Source: Tetrapyrgos nigripes
Taxonomy: Eukaryota; Basidiomycota; Agaricomycetes; Agaricales; Campanellaceae
Direction: 5' to 3'
Length of the DNA stretch: 64,000 bases
Assembly: GCA_013368315.1 (NCBI GenBank)
Contig: JAACJM010000022.1
Coordinates: forward strand, 62,001 to 126,000
In this document: positions 23,935 through 34,660 of the stretch, piece by piece
Layout: the number at the start of each line of letters is the position of its first letter
Position numbering within the stretch: the first letter of the stretch is position 1
Program-made: the position numbers and the translations under genes
The notes under the pieces: generated by a model
The model's input: the letters and a program-made list of their open reading frames with translations, nothing else
The model's database searches: none
Told to the model about the DNA's origin: nothing

Positions 23935-26588
23935 TCAAATATCAATATCAGCCGCCGTAAACTTGTGTACCACTTTGGCAACAGTGGCGCCTTCTCCGTC
24001 AGACGCGAATAGTTTACTCCAGCGCCCAGGTTTGGCCGCTAGATACTCCTCACAGACCACGTAAATGTCGTTCCATTGCTCGGAGGTAAGGGTTGAAGCG
24101 GGCGGGAAAAAGACAGTCTTGACGTAGTGGGACCAGCTGGCAGCAGAGAAACTGTCTTTCGTGTTCTTGCCTGACGTCTTCATCTTGGAATTGTAGCCAG
24201 GGGCCCATAGCTGCAAAGCACGAAATACCTGCAGGAATTTAAGCATCTATTTGAGTAACATTGCAAGACACGCACCGATGTACAACAAAGAGCCAAAGCG
24301 CCGACCGGGTTACCATAGGTACCACCATTGGTATCATTGGTTGCGACAGTGATGAGGCCGAGATGAAAGGAGAGGGTAGCTATGATGAGTCGTCCTAAGA
24401 AGGTGTCTTTTTCTCCTTTCTGTAGGACAAAATGAGAAATGAGAACAAATGAGTACACTTAGACAATGCGCACCGGACCATCTGGGTTTCCATACAAAAA
24501 CTGAAGCCCCTCGACTTGTTGACGGACCCACTCAGCACGGGATTCCGTGGTGATGTACTCTTTCATATCATCTTCCAGCCATAAGTCAGCGACAGCTTGC
24601 AAAGCTGCGTCACCGACTTTGGATCGCCACGTCCGCAAACCTTTCAAGACCTGCGACAGACAGAGCAACAATGATTTACGCTAAACATGAAGTCAAAATG
24701 TAACTCACCAAGGGCAGTACTGAAGGGTGGTTGGCCCGATCAATTGTGACACCATCGAAGTCAATGTTCTCGGGCAGCTTGGCAAAAACGCGTTTCCATT
24801 CGGTGATGACAATCTCAGCTATCTGCGGGTCAGCACTAGATTCGAAAGGGTCTTGCAATGTTGCTGCGTAGTCGATGATGCGAGGGACAAGGATAGTTTG
24901 GAACTTCTTGCTGTTGGCCGCAAAAGACAGAGAGCTTGGGATACCCGGAAAAGGAAGATGATCTTGCTTGTAGACATGGCGAGGCTTATTCCCACGTCCG
25001 GACTCTTTCTTGTCAATCTCATTGACGTCTGCGTCAACGAGCTCAATCTCAGCAGCCTGCATACAGAGCAGTTAGTTCCGAGCCAACGGACAACCACAAA
25101 CACATACTTGTCTTCGTTTCGTGACTGCCGCCTCCTATGGAACTGAGACACCATCAGCTTCTTCCAGCCGCCCACCTAAATCAAAAGCTTTTTCACTTCC
25201 CGCATCACCAGAAGCTAGAGAAGTCGAAGATTGGTTATACACCTTACTGGACCAGTTCTTAGCAAGGCCTCCAAGAGTGGATTTGGAACGTTTGGATGGA
25301 TTGTCACTGACAGAAAGTAAGTATTGTAACTCGAGGTCATTATCATACTCACCTTTCAGAAACAACAGAGTCCACACTTTTCTTCCGCTTTTGAGGGCCT
25401 TTGGCAGCTGGGAGCTTGGTCTTGGAGGCTACAGAGGGCTGCAGAGTACGAGCCGTGTCGATAGAAGTACGGAATGCACGTTTTGCTTCCTGTGAGTGTA
25501 TTAGAACATTAATGCTGTGAAGCATTGCAAACTGACCTTCTTTTCCTGCGCCTTCTCTGCCCTCTTCCTCTTTGCTTCTTCCTTTTTCTTCTCCGCCCTC
25601 TCTGCCTCCTGGAATGCCATAAATCTTGCCCAGGTCTCGTTATTGACCTCCATGTCCTCAGGAGCAGCCTTCGACTTTTTGCTGCCACGTTTGGAGGCTT
25701 TCACTGGCTCTACAACCGCTGGTTCCTCAACATACTCGTCACCGGAAGAGTCACTGTCAACGACATCTCCCACGGCTCCAGCAGCCGTGCTGTCACCAGT
25801 GCCCAGACTGTCATCCCGAGCACCAGAGGCCAGACCAGACCCTTCGTCGCTGTCATCATCCCCATTCTCTACATCAACCATATCGGCAGTGGTACCTGCA
25901 CCTGAATTGTCCCAATGGACTTTGGTGGACAGATGAAACCCATCACTCTCCTCGTCCTCGTCCTCGTCATCGTTATCATCCACAGCCATGATAGAGCCAC
26001 TCTCCGAGACTTCCTCTTCACTGAGTGGTGTATTTGGCCTCGACGGGGGGGGGGACCTTCTGAGTCTGACGTGTCTGGAGGCATCTCTATGGTGACACAA
26101 CTATCTTCCTCGGGTACATCAGCTTCTATGTCAAGGCCGAACTCAACAAGCTCCTCATTGTTCAAAAGAGGAACATCAGGAAAGGATGGTATGAGTGGTG
26201 GACTAGAGCTTGAAGTGGATGAAGTTCGCATGATAGGAAACACTGGCAGTGGAATAATTTCAGCTGGAGCTGCATTGGCTGTCTTCTTGCGTGATGGCAA
26301 TGGGTGACGTGGCTTGGGTTGGGGAAGCATAGGCATGTCAACGTCTGGACGAAATGAAAAACGCTGTTGAGTCCCCTTAGCTTGTTTGTCCTCTAGCTCT
26401 GTGATCCTTTTCTGCACTGCTGATAACTTTTTAGCCTTGTCTTCCTGAAGCCGGGCCTGGTTTTTGATCTTCTGCTTCTTTTGCTCGGCTGCAATACGAC
26501 GCTTCTCAGCAGCTACAGCGCTAATTTCGGCTTGTGTCTTCTTCTTGACATCAACGCCGAGTGCCTTTCCGCGGGTTTCGACTGGCAT
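23935..26588 (-). pseudogene. Accessory gene of the Plavaka-type element (function unknown), frameshifted
   Basis: Start ATG 26588 (MPVETRGKALGVDVKKK). Exons by GT-AG reading: 26588-25537, 25489-25353, 25306-25108, 25056-24710, 24650-24474, 24419-24276 and 24228-23935, with 46-58 nt introns. The N-terminus is a Lys/Glu/Gln-rich coiled coil followed by a very acidic Ser/Asp/Glu stretch. The C-terminal part (VYKQDHLPFPGIPS, LPENIDFDGVTIDRANHPSV, LKGLRTWRSKVGDAALQAV, LWLEDD, YGNPVGALALC) matches a conserved multicopy Agaricomycete protein I know only as hypothetical. Two lesions: a run of ten G at 26045-26054 shifts the frame (nine would restore it), and TAG at 25135-25137 interrupts exon 3. Both may be real decay; the homopolymer may also be a sequence error. 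Confidence 0.7.
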
Positions 26589-26778
26589 TTTGGGAGTGGT
26601 AGTGGATGTGGTGGATGTTGGTGGTTTGGTTTTTGTTTTGATCAGGGTCAGATTGAGGCGTCGTTGTAAGCAGGCTTGCAATGGGGCGCAAGTCAGGTTG
26701 CTGGTCTAACTCAGGTGATTTGTTCATAGTTACAGCAGACTCTCATCATCAATTGACTAACACGTATCTTCAGCTCTA

Positions 26779-29700
26779 ATGCCCCGTCACCGCCAGAAAG
26801 TCAAGCAGCCATGGCCATGCACCTTCCCCCGATGTCCCGACTCTTTCCCCAATACCAGTGCTCTTTCTCGACATGTAACAGCCAAACATTGCTGTATGCC
26901 TACGAGAAGTGCTCCACCAACTCCACCAACAGTGTCTCGCAATATATCTCAAGATAACGAGGTCAACCATGATGCTTACAACGAACCAGGAGTACCTGAA
27001 AGGGCACTGGCACCCACTCGTAGACTTTGTAATAAACTTTTTCATCCCTATCTCACTGGTATGTCCCCATTTAATAAGTATTTGTGTTTCGGTGATTGCT
27101 AAGTTTAAACATATGTAGGTACACCTTGCGACAAACATGGCCAGGACCTCGACAATGATACACTACCCCCGCACCCTGTCATTGACGAGAGCAACCCATG
27201 GTCTCCCTTTGATGACGAGGTCCAATTCCAAGTTGCCGACTTCTTATTCCAAAAGGTAGAAATGTCACAAGGGGACATTGACTATCTGATGCAGTTGTGG
27301 GAGATGTCAATGCTAGAGCGAAGCGCCCCTTTTCCCAACCATCAGGACATGTACAGCGCGATTGACAGCATACCTTTGGGCAGTGCGCCTTGGCACTGCT
27401 TCAAGGTCCCGCCTTGTTGGTCATCCCCAGATGGACGCTCAGACTCATCAGTACCAGAGTGGAAGAAGCAGGAGTACCAGGTCTGGTACCGTGATCCTGA
27501 CACTGTCATCTCCAATATCCTTTCTAACCCAGACTTTGCAGAGGAGTTTGACTCAAGGCCCTACATTGACACTGGTAATGACGGGCAACAATGCTGGAGT
27601 GATTTTATGTCTGCAAATCTTGCTTGGAGTCACGCTGTGAGTCATTACAATGTACTTTGCTGACTTTTATACTTACATATTGTCTAGACTCGCATCTACC
27701 AAGAAGACCCTGATGCATATGGTTCCATGCTAGTCCCCATCATTTTGGGCAGTGACAAGACGACTGTGTCAGTTGCCACCGGGAATGTGGAATATCATCC
27801 TGTATACTTGTCAATTGGAAACCTCACCAACCGGGCAAGGCGAGCACATCGAAATGGTGTTGTCCCCATCGCTTTCCTCGTGATTCCTCACGGTGAGAGC
27901 CTCTTTCACGTACTTTCCTTGGACATTTACTGACCTTCACCCTTTACAGCTGATCGTGCATATGACAATGATAGCGAGTTCCGGAACTTCAAGCGGCAGC
28001 TTTATCATTCCTCACTGTCCGTTGTCCTTCGCTCTCTTAAACCTGGGATGAAGAAACCTGTTATACGCCGCTGTCCTGATGGACATTTTCATCGAGTCAT
28101 ATATGATCTCGCTGCCTATATCGCCGATTATCCTGAGCAAGTCTTGCTCACCGGTATTGTCTCAGGATGGTGTGCCAAGTAAGTCAACAGGCTGCGTGAT
28201 CATTTTACAAGATTGACCACATTTTGTAGGTGTACTGCGTGGGTCAAAATCAATACCTAGGTCGTGTGAACATACGGCTGGGATAATTCAAGAACTGGAA
28301 GATGAGGGGGTTGGTGCAGCAGACATTGATGAGCTGCTTTGGGATAATTGGGGGATAGATGCAAATCTAATTGTGCGTCATCCTTAGCCTTTCCATGTCT
28401 GTCTGTACAATGACATTCTTGTTCCATTCACTAGCCTTTCACTCAAGGGTTTCCTCGGGCCGATATTCATGAGATGATAACCTCGGACTTGCTACATCAG
28501 ATTATCAAGGGGTCTTTCAAGGACCATTTGGTAGAATGGGTGCAAGAGTATCTTGAACTATTGCATAGTGCTATTGAAGCTAAGCATATTATGGATGACA
28601 TTGACCGAAGGTATAGTGTATGTGCCTCAATAGTCTGAGATTTGATGTTGAAGGCTTGTAGGATTGCAGCTGTGCCTCCGTTCCCTGGCCTACGACGATT
28701 TCCTCAAGGAAGACGGTTCAAGCAGTAGACGGGAGATGATTCTAAAGCTTTGATGAAGGTAAGCCTGTTCCATCATTATCCCAAAGTCCTCTAGTAACTC
28801 TTCTACAGGTTTACCTATCTGTCATTGCTGACTATCTTCCAGATGAAATGGTCCAGTGCTTTGCTGCATTTTTCGACTTTTGCTACCTGGTTCGTCGCTC
28901 AGACTTTAACGAGACAGCTCTGGCAGAGGTTGAGGAAGCTGTCCGCCGCTTCCACCACTATCGTGTCGTCTTCCTCTCAACAGGTGTTCGTCAAGATTTC
29001 AACCTTCCTCGCCAGCATGCTATGATGCACTATGTCCAACACATTGTAGTGTTTGGTGCTCCGAATGGTCTCTGCACTTCTATCACAGAGTCGAGGCATA
29101 TCACGGCAGTCAAGAAACCCTGGCGGAGGTCAAATCGTTATAATGCCCTCAGCCAGATGCTTTGACAAACCAACGCCTTGATAAGCTCTGCGCACTGCGT
29201 TCCCATCTTGTTCAGCAAGGTCTCCTGCCAGCACTTCATGCCACACTGGAGCCGTTTGAAAAGGAGGATGAGGATGATGGCACCGTTGATGAGCCAGCTT
29301 TGTCTCATGTCTTTTTGGCTAGTACACATGGTGAGCATCTTTTGCAGCTAAATGATATACTAATTCATAAAATGCACTACTTAGAACGTAATTACTCTCG
29401 AAACCTGGATTTACTTGCTCATCAAATTGGACATCCATCACTGGTTGAGCTCACACAACGTTTCCTCTATGAACAGCTCTGCTCAATGCCAGCCGACAAC
29501 ATAGAACTTGATGACCTTCCAGTCATTTCATCCAATGTCTATGTCCATCATTCTGCTATTGCCTACTTTTCCGCTCCCAGTGATATTTCAGGCATCTGTG
29601 GTATGCGTCGAGAGAGGATACGGAGTACACCATCTTGGTATGGCTATCCCAGGCGAGACTGTGCATTTGTTGCTCAGGACAGTGCTCCCGGGTTCCGTGG

Positions 29701-29943
29701 TCTTGCAGTGGTTCGCTGTCTGCTTTTCTTCTCCTTCAAGTATGACGGTGTCGAGTATCCTTGTGCTTTGGTCCACTGGTTCAACCAGTATGGTTCTCGG
29801 CCAGATGCCGAGGAGCCCATCTTCTTCCCAAGCACACAGAACCTGTCCCAGATACTTTTCATTTCTCTTATTCATTAGATGCATTTACAGCTTTCTATGT
29901 CAACAAGTATATAGATCACCATGCCAATGAGATTGCCTTTTGA
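26779..29943 (+). pseudogene. Plavaka transposase, inactivated
   Basis: Starts MPRHRQKVKQPWPCTFPRC with a C2H2 finger (C-x4-C-x12-H-x4-H) near residues 14-37. Exons 26779-27058, 27119-27636, 27688-27892, 27950-28178, 28230-28372, 28435-28611 and later pieces are separated by 51-62 nt introns. Plavaka hallmarks: ADFLFQKVEMSQGDIDYLM, VPIILGSDKTTVSVATGN, YLSIGNLTNRARRAHRNGV, DHLVEWVQEYLEL, FGAPNGLCTSITESRHITAV and, at the end, AFYVNKYIDHHANEIAF. This is a DDE-type cut-and-paste transposase lineage common in Agaricomycetes. Lesions: a shift near 28245-28260, TAG at 28726-28728 where tryptophan is expected (FKQ-W-TGDD), a 1-nt shift near 29160 and another near 29840. No active transposase can be made. 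Confidence 0.85.
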
Positions 29944-30357
29944 CTTATGATGTGTAGTTAAAGATTGACTTTCTTTTCTGTACAATCCGGTAAGGTGGTG
30001 AATTCGAAGTTGGTCAATGATTACTATATGACCCCTGAGTAGTGTATAATGTGTATAAATCAGTATATTCTTGCATGAATGATTGGTATATCGTATAGAC
30101 GGTATATTCTGCTGGGAGAGCTTCAGAAAGTGCTGTATAATGGTATACTACGTATCCATGTATATATGATAAGAGAAGAAGGCCCGACGTATACTTGGGA
30201 TGCATCATATACGCTATATAGATCTGCGAAAGTACTGATGCCGATCACAATTCGGGGAAATTGCTAGTCTCCTACATTCTTCCAAACATCCTCCTCAAAC
30301 ATTCCTCTTACACCCTTCCCCACATGCTTCATCTTTTTTCATATTTCCATCATTCAC

Positions 30358-30368
30358 CTTATATATAC
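30358..30368 (+). promoter_or_regulatory. TATA-like box and CT-rich leader before the gag-like gene
   Basis: CTTATATATAC lies about 105 bp before ATG 30474 and is followed by a long pyrimidine-rich leader (TTTCCCTTTCTG..., to about 30420), a common fungal promoter layout. Confidence 0.5.
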
Positions 30369-30473
30369 TTTCCCTTTCTGTTCTTTCCCCTTAGTTTATT
30401 TCTCTTGTTCACTCGCTGTTCACTTGAGAAATTTTTCGCTCAAATCACTCTACATCATTCCATTCACTCCCCT

Positions 30474-31811
30474 ATGGCCACTACCAATGATAATGCTTCT
30501 ACTTCGAACCCTGGTGATGCCAACACTCCCACCTCGAACACTGGTGGCGATCCCTCCGTTGCTGCCAACGTTCCTACCGGTACTGATGGAACTGCCAATA
30601 ACATTACCCAAGGCACCGCCACTGCCACATCCACTTCTGCGATTAACCCTGCTGCGACAAACTCGACTGCAGCCAACGCTAGTGGAGGTTCATCATCCAC
30701 TGCTTCACCCCTTAGTAGTGGCACTCGGGTCAAGGTGCTCATTCCAAAGATTACGATGGCCGAGTGTAACACAATCGTTGATTGTTACCACAAACACCAA
30801 CATTTGAAGATTGGGGCAGTTTTGGAAATACAGGAGAAATTACGTATGGTTCAGGGGATGTCAGATCAGGATCGGAAAGGTGGCTTGGCTGCATTCTTGG
30901 AGATGCTGGATAACGCAGATAAAGAAGAGGAGGAAGCAGTTAGTAGAGGGAAGAAAAGAGCCTGCAGTCCAGGCAAGAAGGCATCGAAGGAGGATGACAC
31001 AGAATATCCCTGGTCCAGGGGCAATCTGTTGTCAGCAGTTGCTATGGACGATCTTTCCCCTATCTGTCGTCAAACTCTACATCTTCTATCCAAGAAAGCT
31101 CTCCGCTCCCTCCAATTGTCTCCTCTTTGCCCAGACCTCCCCGAATCTGAGCTTAAAGCTATTCTGCTCAATAAACCAGTTAATCTCGACGTGGTCTTCA
31201 CCTCTTTGTACTCGAACACATACACAGAGGATCGAACAGAAGACCTGGCAGATGGAATCCAGATCAGATTTGGGAACCAGGTCCCATCAAAGCAAATCAC
31301 TGACTCCAACGAGTGGGGCGTGGTGTGGCATAAAGTTGCGACAGCTTATACTCACATTTTTCCTCATCTCGAGTTGGATGTCAGGGCTTATGGGGAATAC
31401 ATTCATCGGCAGTTCGCAGCTGTCAAGAAGACTTTCTATCCCCGAGTCATTCATTTCAACAAAGCTGTCTGCTCTCGCATCACTAATTCCCGTTCCATCC
31501 GTTTCACCGATTTCAGCCTCTTCTCTGATCTCAGAGAATCTCACATCAGCAACACAGGATCATGTGTTGATGAAGCTCCCCAGAGATCTAACTGCACCAT
31601 GCCTACCAAATCCAGAGTCCCTTGTAACAATTGGAACATGGGATTTTGCTCTGCCTCTGCGAGTACTTGCACACGTCTTCATATTTGCAATGTCTGTGAG
31701 CTCCCTTCTCACAGAAGCTCTAAATGTCCCCTCCTTCCCAACAAAACCACTCCCCCTTCCTCCATTCTTCCCGCCAAACCTCCTCCATCAAATGTCCCTC
31801 CCCGCCAATAA
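30474..31811 (+). CDS. Gag-like nucleic-acid-binding protein with C-terminal Cys/His motif
   Basis: Single uninterrupted frame, 445 aa from ATG 30474 (MATTNDNASTS). The upstream in-frame extension is a CT-rich leader that translates to an unlikely hydrophobic peptide. The first ~90 residues are Ala/Thr/Ser/Gly-rich, then a charged helical part with RGKKRACSPGKKASKEDD (basic, possibly nuclear), a central domain (EWGVVWHKVATAYTHIFPHL, GEYIHRQFAAV, RFTDFSLFSDLRESHIS), and a C-terminal finger: VPCNNWNMGFC...CTRLHICNVCELPSH...C. This layout is that of gag-like proteins next to tyrosine recombinases in Agaricomycete elements. The frame is intact although its neighbour is dead. The role in capsid or nucleic-acid binding is inferred. 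Confidence 0.7.
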   Translation: MATTNDNASTSNPGDANTPTSNTGGDPSVAANVPTGTDGTANNITQGTATATSTSAINPAATNSTAANASGGSSSTASPLSSGTRVKVLIPKITMAECNTIVDCYHKHQHLKIGAVLEIQEKLRMVQGMSDQDRKGGLAAFLEMLDNADKEEEEAVSRGKKRACSPGKKASKEDDTEYPWSRGNLLSAVAMDDLSPICRQTLHLLSKKALRSLQLSPLCPDLPESELKAILLNKPVNLDVVFTSLYSNTYTEDRTEDLADGIQIRFGNQVPSKQITDSNEWGVVWHKVATAYTHIFPHLELDVRAYGEYIHRQFAAVKKTFYPRVIHFNKAVCSRITNSRSIRFTDFSLFSDLRESHISNTGSCVDEAPQRSNCTMPTKSRVPCNNWNMGFCSASASTCTRLHICNVCELPSHRSSKCPLLPNKTTPPSSILPAKPPPSNVPPRQ

Positions 31812-31990
31812 TTTCGCTCGCTTTCCCATCCCTTTTCTTTCTATTATTCCTTTTCTTCCTGATATCTTCCTGATATTTGGTTCCCGAAACGGACTTTTTC
31901 TTTGAATTTCTTTTCCTTTGTTCTTTTCTTTTCTTTTTGGACTGTTGATTATTGCTCAATGACTGCATGCATGATTACTAGACCCCCTCG

Positions 31991-32986
31991 ATGGACGCTG
32001 GGGGCTATGTTTCAATGATTTCTATTTCGCCAAACTCCAGGCAACCTGTTCGTGAGCCTTGGAGTTTGGAGAAGTTAATACACGAACGTGCCATTTGTCT
32101 CGGTTTTTCTATTGATACTTCTTCTTCTTCTTATTCTTCTGCTTTAAATTCCTACCTTACATTCTGCAAGATTCATGACTTCCCCATCACTCCTATTCCT
32201 GAGAACCTCAGCATGTACGCAGTTTTCATGTCTGCGCATATCAATCCTTGATCCGTCAACAACTATCTCTCTGGTATTGCCAGTGAACTTGAGGTACACT
32301 ACCCCAAGGTTCGTCAAGTCCAGAATTTATCCCTGGTCACACGCACAATGACTGGTTGTCTATGACGATGGGGTACTCCCCTGTCCCATGACCAACTCGA
32401 CATTATCATTCATTCCCTCTCCACCTCCCAATCACATGACGATTTCCTATTCAAAGCGATGGTGTTAACGGGGTTCCATGGGTTGCTTCGCTTGGGGGAA
32501 ATCACAGATCCTTCAAAAAAACGACTCATCAATCGATGCAAAACTATGTTGCGGCATTCCGTAGATATCGCCGATCCGAACCAGTACTCCTTTTTCCTGC
32601 CCAGACATAAAGCTGATCATTTCTTTGAGGGCAACCTCGTCGTCATTCAAACCACCAACCGTGCATCCAATCCCACTCCACACTTTCTTTCCTATCTCGA
32701 CTCACGAGACGAACAATTCCCCCTTCGCCCAGAACTTTGGATCAGATCCAACGGCAAAGTTCCCACTCATGACTGGTTTATCAAGAAGTTGAAGATGCTT
32801 CTTCCTGATGCCAACATCTCAGGTCATTCAATGTGTGCAGGGGGTGCCACTTCAATGGCGCAGGCTGGTGTTTCACCGCATTTAATTCAGGCGGCTGGGC
32901 GTTGGAGTTCTCGTACCTTTGAAATTTATATTCATAAGAATCCGGTTGTTCTTCATTCTCTTCTTTTTGGTCGGCCGGCTCATTAA
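31991..32986 (+). pseudogene. Tyrosine recombinase of a YR element, two stops and lost catalytic Arg
   Basis: One frame from ATG 31991 to TAA 32986. N-terminal SAM-like region: SSYSSALNSYLTFCKIHDFP. Catalytic domain: FHGLLRLGEIT (first catalytic Arg), LPRHKADHFFEG, GHSMCAGGATSMAQAG, AAGRWSSRTFEIYIHKNP (Trp in place of the second His, then the nucleophilic Tyr). Family members have Arg where this copy has Cys (TGT, 32834-32836), so the second catalytic Arg is lost. TGA stops at 32249-32251 (INP-stop-SVNNYLSG) and 32363-32365 (GCL-stop-RWG) both sit where Arg is expected. All three changes fit CG-to-TG. Confidence 0.85.
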
Positions 32987-33008
32987 AGATTATTTCTCAA
33001 TCCTTTGT

Positions 33009-33076
33009 CGCTGTTTCAGGGCATTGGACTTTTGTTCTATACTTTTCTCCCTCTGTTGCTGTTTCAGGGCATTGGG
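33009..33076 (+). repeat. Direct repeat pair (GCTGTTTCAGGGCATTGG)
   Basis: GCTGTTTCAGGGCATTGG occurs at 33010-33027 and 33058-33075, 48 bp apart, just downstream of the recombinase; it may be part of the 3' end of that element. Confidence 0.7.
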
Positions 33077-33344
33077 CTTTTCTTGATTCACTTGCTTCTC
33101 ATTGTTTTTGTGGCTGTTCTCAACCCTTTTCCAAACTTAAAAAAAAAAGAATTCCCCTTGCCTTCCCTCCCATTCCATAGCTCCATAGCCCTTTCCTTTC
33201 ATCCTAATGTCATTTATTGTACGGGCGGCCTCTCGGGGTCGTCGCGAATCCACCTATATCTTTTCTTGCCCGATTTTTCTTGACTCGCGTTAGAAGGTGC
33301 AGCAATTAGTACATGACAAAGAGAAGCGTTGGTCCGAGAACGAC

Positions 33345-33505
33345 GTCATGATGGTCTCGACCGTGATTCCAGCTGAGCGCTTAACGAGCGCCAACGAACA
33401 GGGGTGGGAGTTTGAACCTGTGGAAAAGATTTGGGAGGTCACTCTGCGACATAAATTAACTGGGGTAAAAAGCCATTGCTTCGCGTGGCAAGCTACGAGG
33501 CCTGT
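33345..33505 (+). repeat. Dispersed repeat R1, copy 1
   Basis: GTCTCGACCGTGATTCCAGC...GAGCGCCAACGAACAGGGGT...GAGTTTGAACCTGTGGAAAA is nearly the same at 34515-34660 and is recognisable at 58115-58250. It ends in the GCTTCGCGTGGCAAGCTACG / AGGCC motif. Confidence 0.75.
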
Positions 33506-33543
33506 TCAATAAAGCCAAAATTTTACTCTTATATTGACTACGC

Positions 33544-34259
33544 GGATGAAACTATTTAGGAACCCGCCAAAAACACGAAGTTAGTGTCTGTCACGCTTGA
33601 GTCGTGATCAAATAGTGGTCGTCGTCTTTGGCGTCGTTCTACAGTCTCTGACACCAAATTTCTGTGCCAGCAGCCCCCTCGCATGTTGCCTTCACTACGG
33701 GATGCCGTTGGTGAGGACCTAGTACTACATACTCACGCGTTCTCCACAGTCGTAAGCTCTTCACATTATCATAGCGATTTTGGTCTTTCCATTGAAGTTC
33801 CCAAGGTCTTCAAGCTCAGCTTAGCATAGTATGTGAGAGTATGTGGTCTTTGAGGTGCCGTGTATAAAGTTTGGCTTGTAGAGTGGTCTGAGGTGCGTGC
33901 TGTTGTTGAACTGACATTTCTTTTTGTGCCTGCTGCTCCCCTTTTTGATTTCTATGCCTCAGAACCCTGCGTTAATGTAGTTTGGACACAATCAGTACTT
34001 TTCCATAATCTTTTAACCAATTTTCACCACCCATTACGCTGTTTCTCCCCTATTCTACGTGTCTCTGTGCATCTAGACATGTTTCTAATATTAATGGACA
34101 TTTTTCGCTACAATCTACGTCTACAGTACGCGTATCCTCGCCAGCGCCTCGCATCGTGACTCAATGTGACCCAGTGTGACATGATGTGACGGGAACTGGG
34201 TTCCCAAATAAGCAAAGGGGGGTTCCCGCCAGTGCAGGGGTTCCTAAATAGTTTTATCC
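33544..34259. mobile_element. 716-bp non-autonomous TIR element with perfect 9-bp TSD
   Basis: The left end begins GGATGAAACTATTTAGGAAC and the right end, reverse-complemented, GGATAAAACTATTTAGGAAC; they match for 22 bp with one difference. TGACTACGC flanks both sides (33535-33543 and 34260-34268). No transposase frame is inside. The 9-bp duplication points to the Mutator-like group, though the ends differ from those of the 3.3-kb MULE. The right part also holds several GGGTTCC(C/T)AAATA words. Confidence 0.85.
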
Positions 34260-34514
34260 TGACTACGCTGCAGCTGCTGAGAGAAGGAGAGCTAAAACAA
34301 CGAAAGAGGATTTGAAGACAAGAATTACGAGGTTTGTACTTGATGCGAAGGCAAGCTTGAGGAGTGGAGGAATAGGGCGGTGGACATTGTCGGTGCTGGC
34401 AGTGAAAACGAGAGAGTCGACACGCTGCCAGCTAGCATGACGTTTGGATGACGTTGTGGTTGTCGACAGAAAGGCCTCGCGTTGGTTCGAGGAAGCCGTG
34501 AACAACGTCATGGG

Positions 34515-34660
34515 TCTTTGATGGGTCTCGACCGTGATTCCAGATGAGCGCCTAATGAGCGCCAACGAACAGGGGTGGGAGTTTGAACCCGTGGAAAAGA
34601 TCTGGGAGGTCGCTACGACATAAATTAAAAAAACTCAGCCTAAAGGCCTCGTAAAAAGCA
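34515..34660 (+). repeat. Dispersed repeat R1, copy 2
   Basis: Near-identical to 33345-33470 over about 115 bp, then AAAGGCCTCGTAAAAAGC in place of the longer motif. The stretch 34269-34514 between the TIR element and this copy holds no recognised gene. Confidence 0.75.

Larger units (their letters stand above)
23498..30268. mobile_element. Plavaka-type DNA transposon with two divergent genes
   Basis: A Plavaka-family transposase gene on the plus strand and a second multi-exon gene on the minus strand start 190 bp apart and are transcribed away from each other. Candidate ends: ACTAGCAGTTTGTGATC...CATCAGTA at 23498 and, reverse-complemented from 30268, ACTAGCAATTT...TGTGATC..CATCAGTA, with a 10-bp extra stretch on the right. 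The outside flanks are CTCCTT and CTCCTA, a near-match that could be a 5-6 bp target duplication. Both genes are disabled. The ends are a by-eye proposal; the coding content is much surer. Confidence 0.6.
30350..33080 (+). mobile_element. Gag-like plus tyrosine-recombinase mobile element (YR type), non-functional
   Basis: A gag-like CCCH protein and a tyrosine recombinase lie head to tail 180 bp apart. In DIRS/Ngaro retroelements these genes flank an RT-RNase H; here there is no space for one. A short direct repeat lies downstream (33009-33076). I could not identify the split terminal repeats typical of YR elements, so the limits are approximate. It may be a deletion derivative or an RT-less family. 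Confidence 0.5.

Noticed and set aside
30261..30473. In-frame extension of the gag-like protein upstream of ATG 30474
   Set aside because: It is a pyrimidine-rich leader translating to an implausible Phe/Leu/Ser-rich peptide and includes a TATA-like box.
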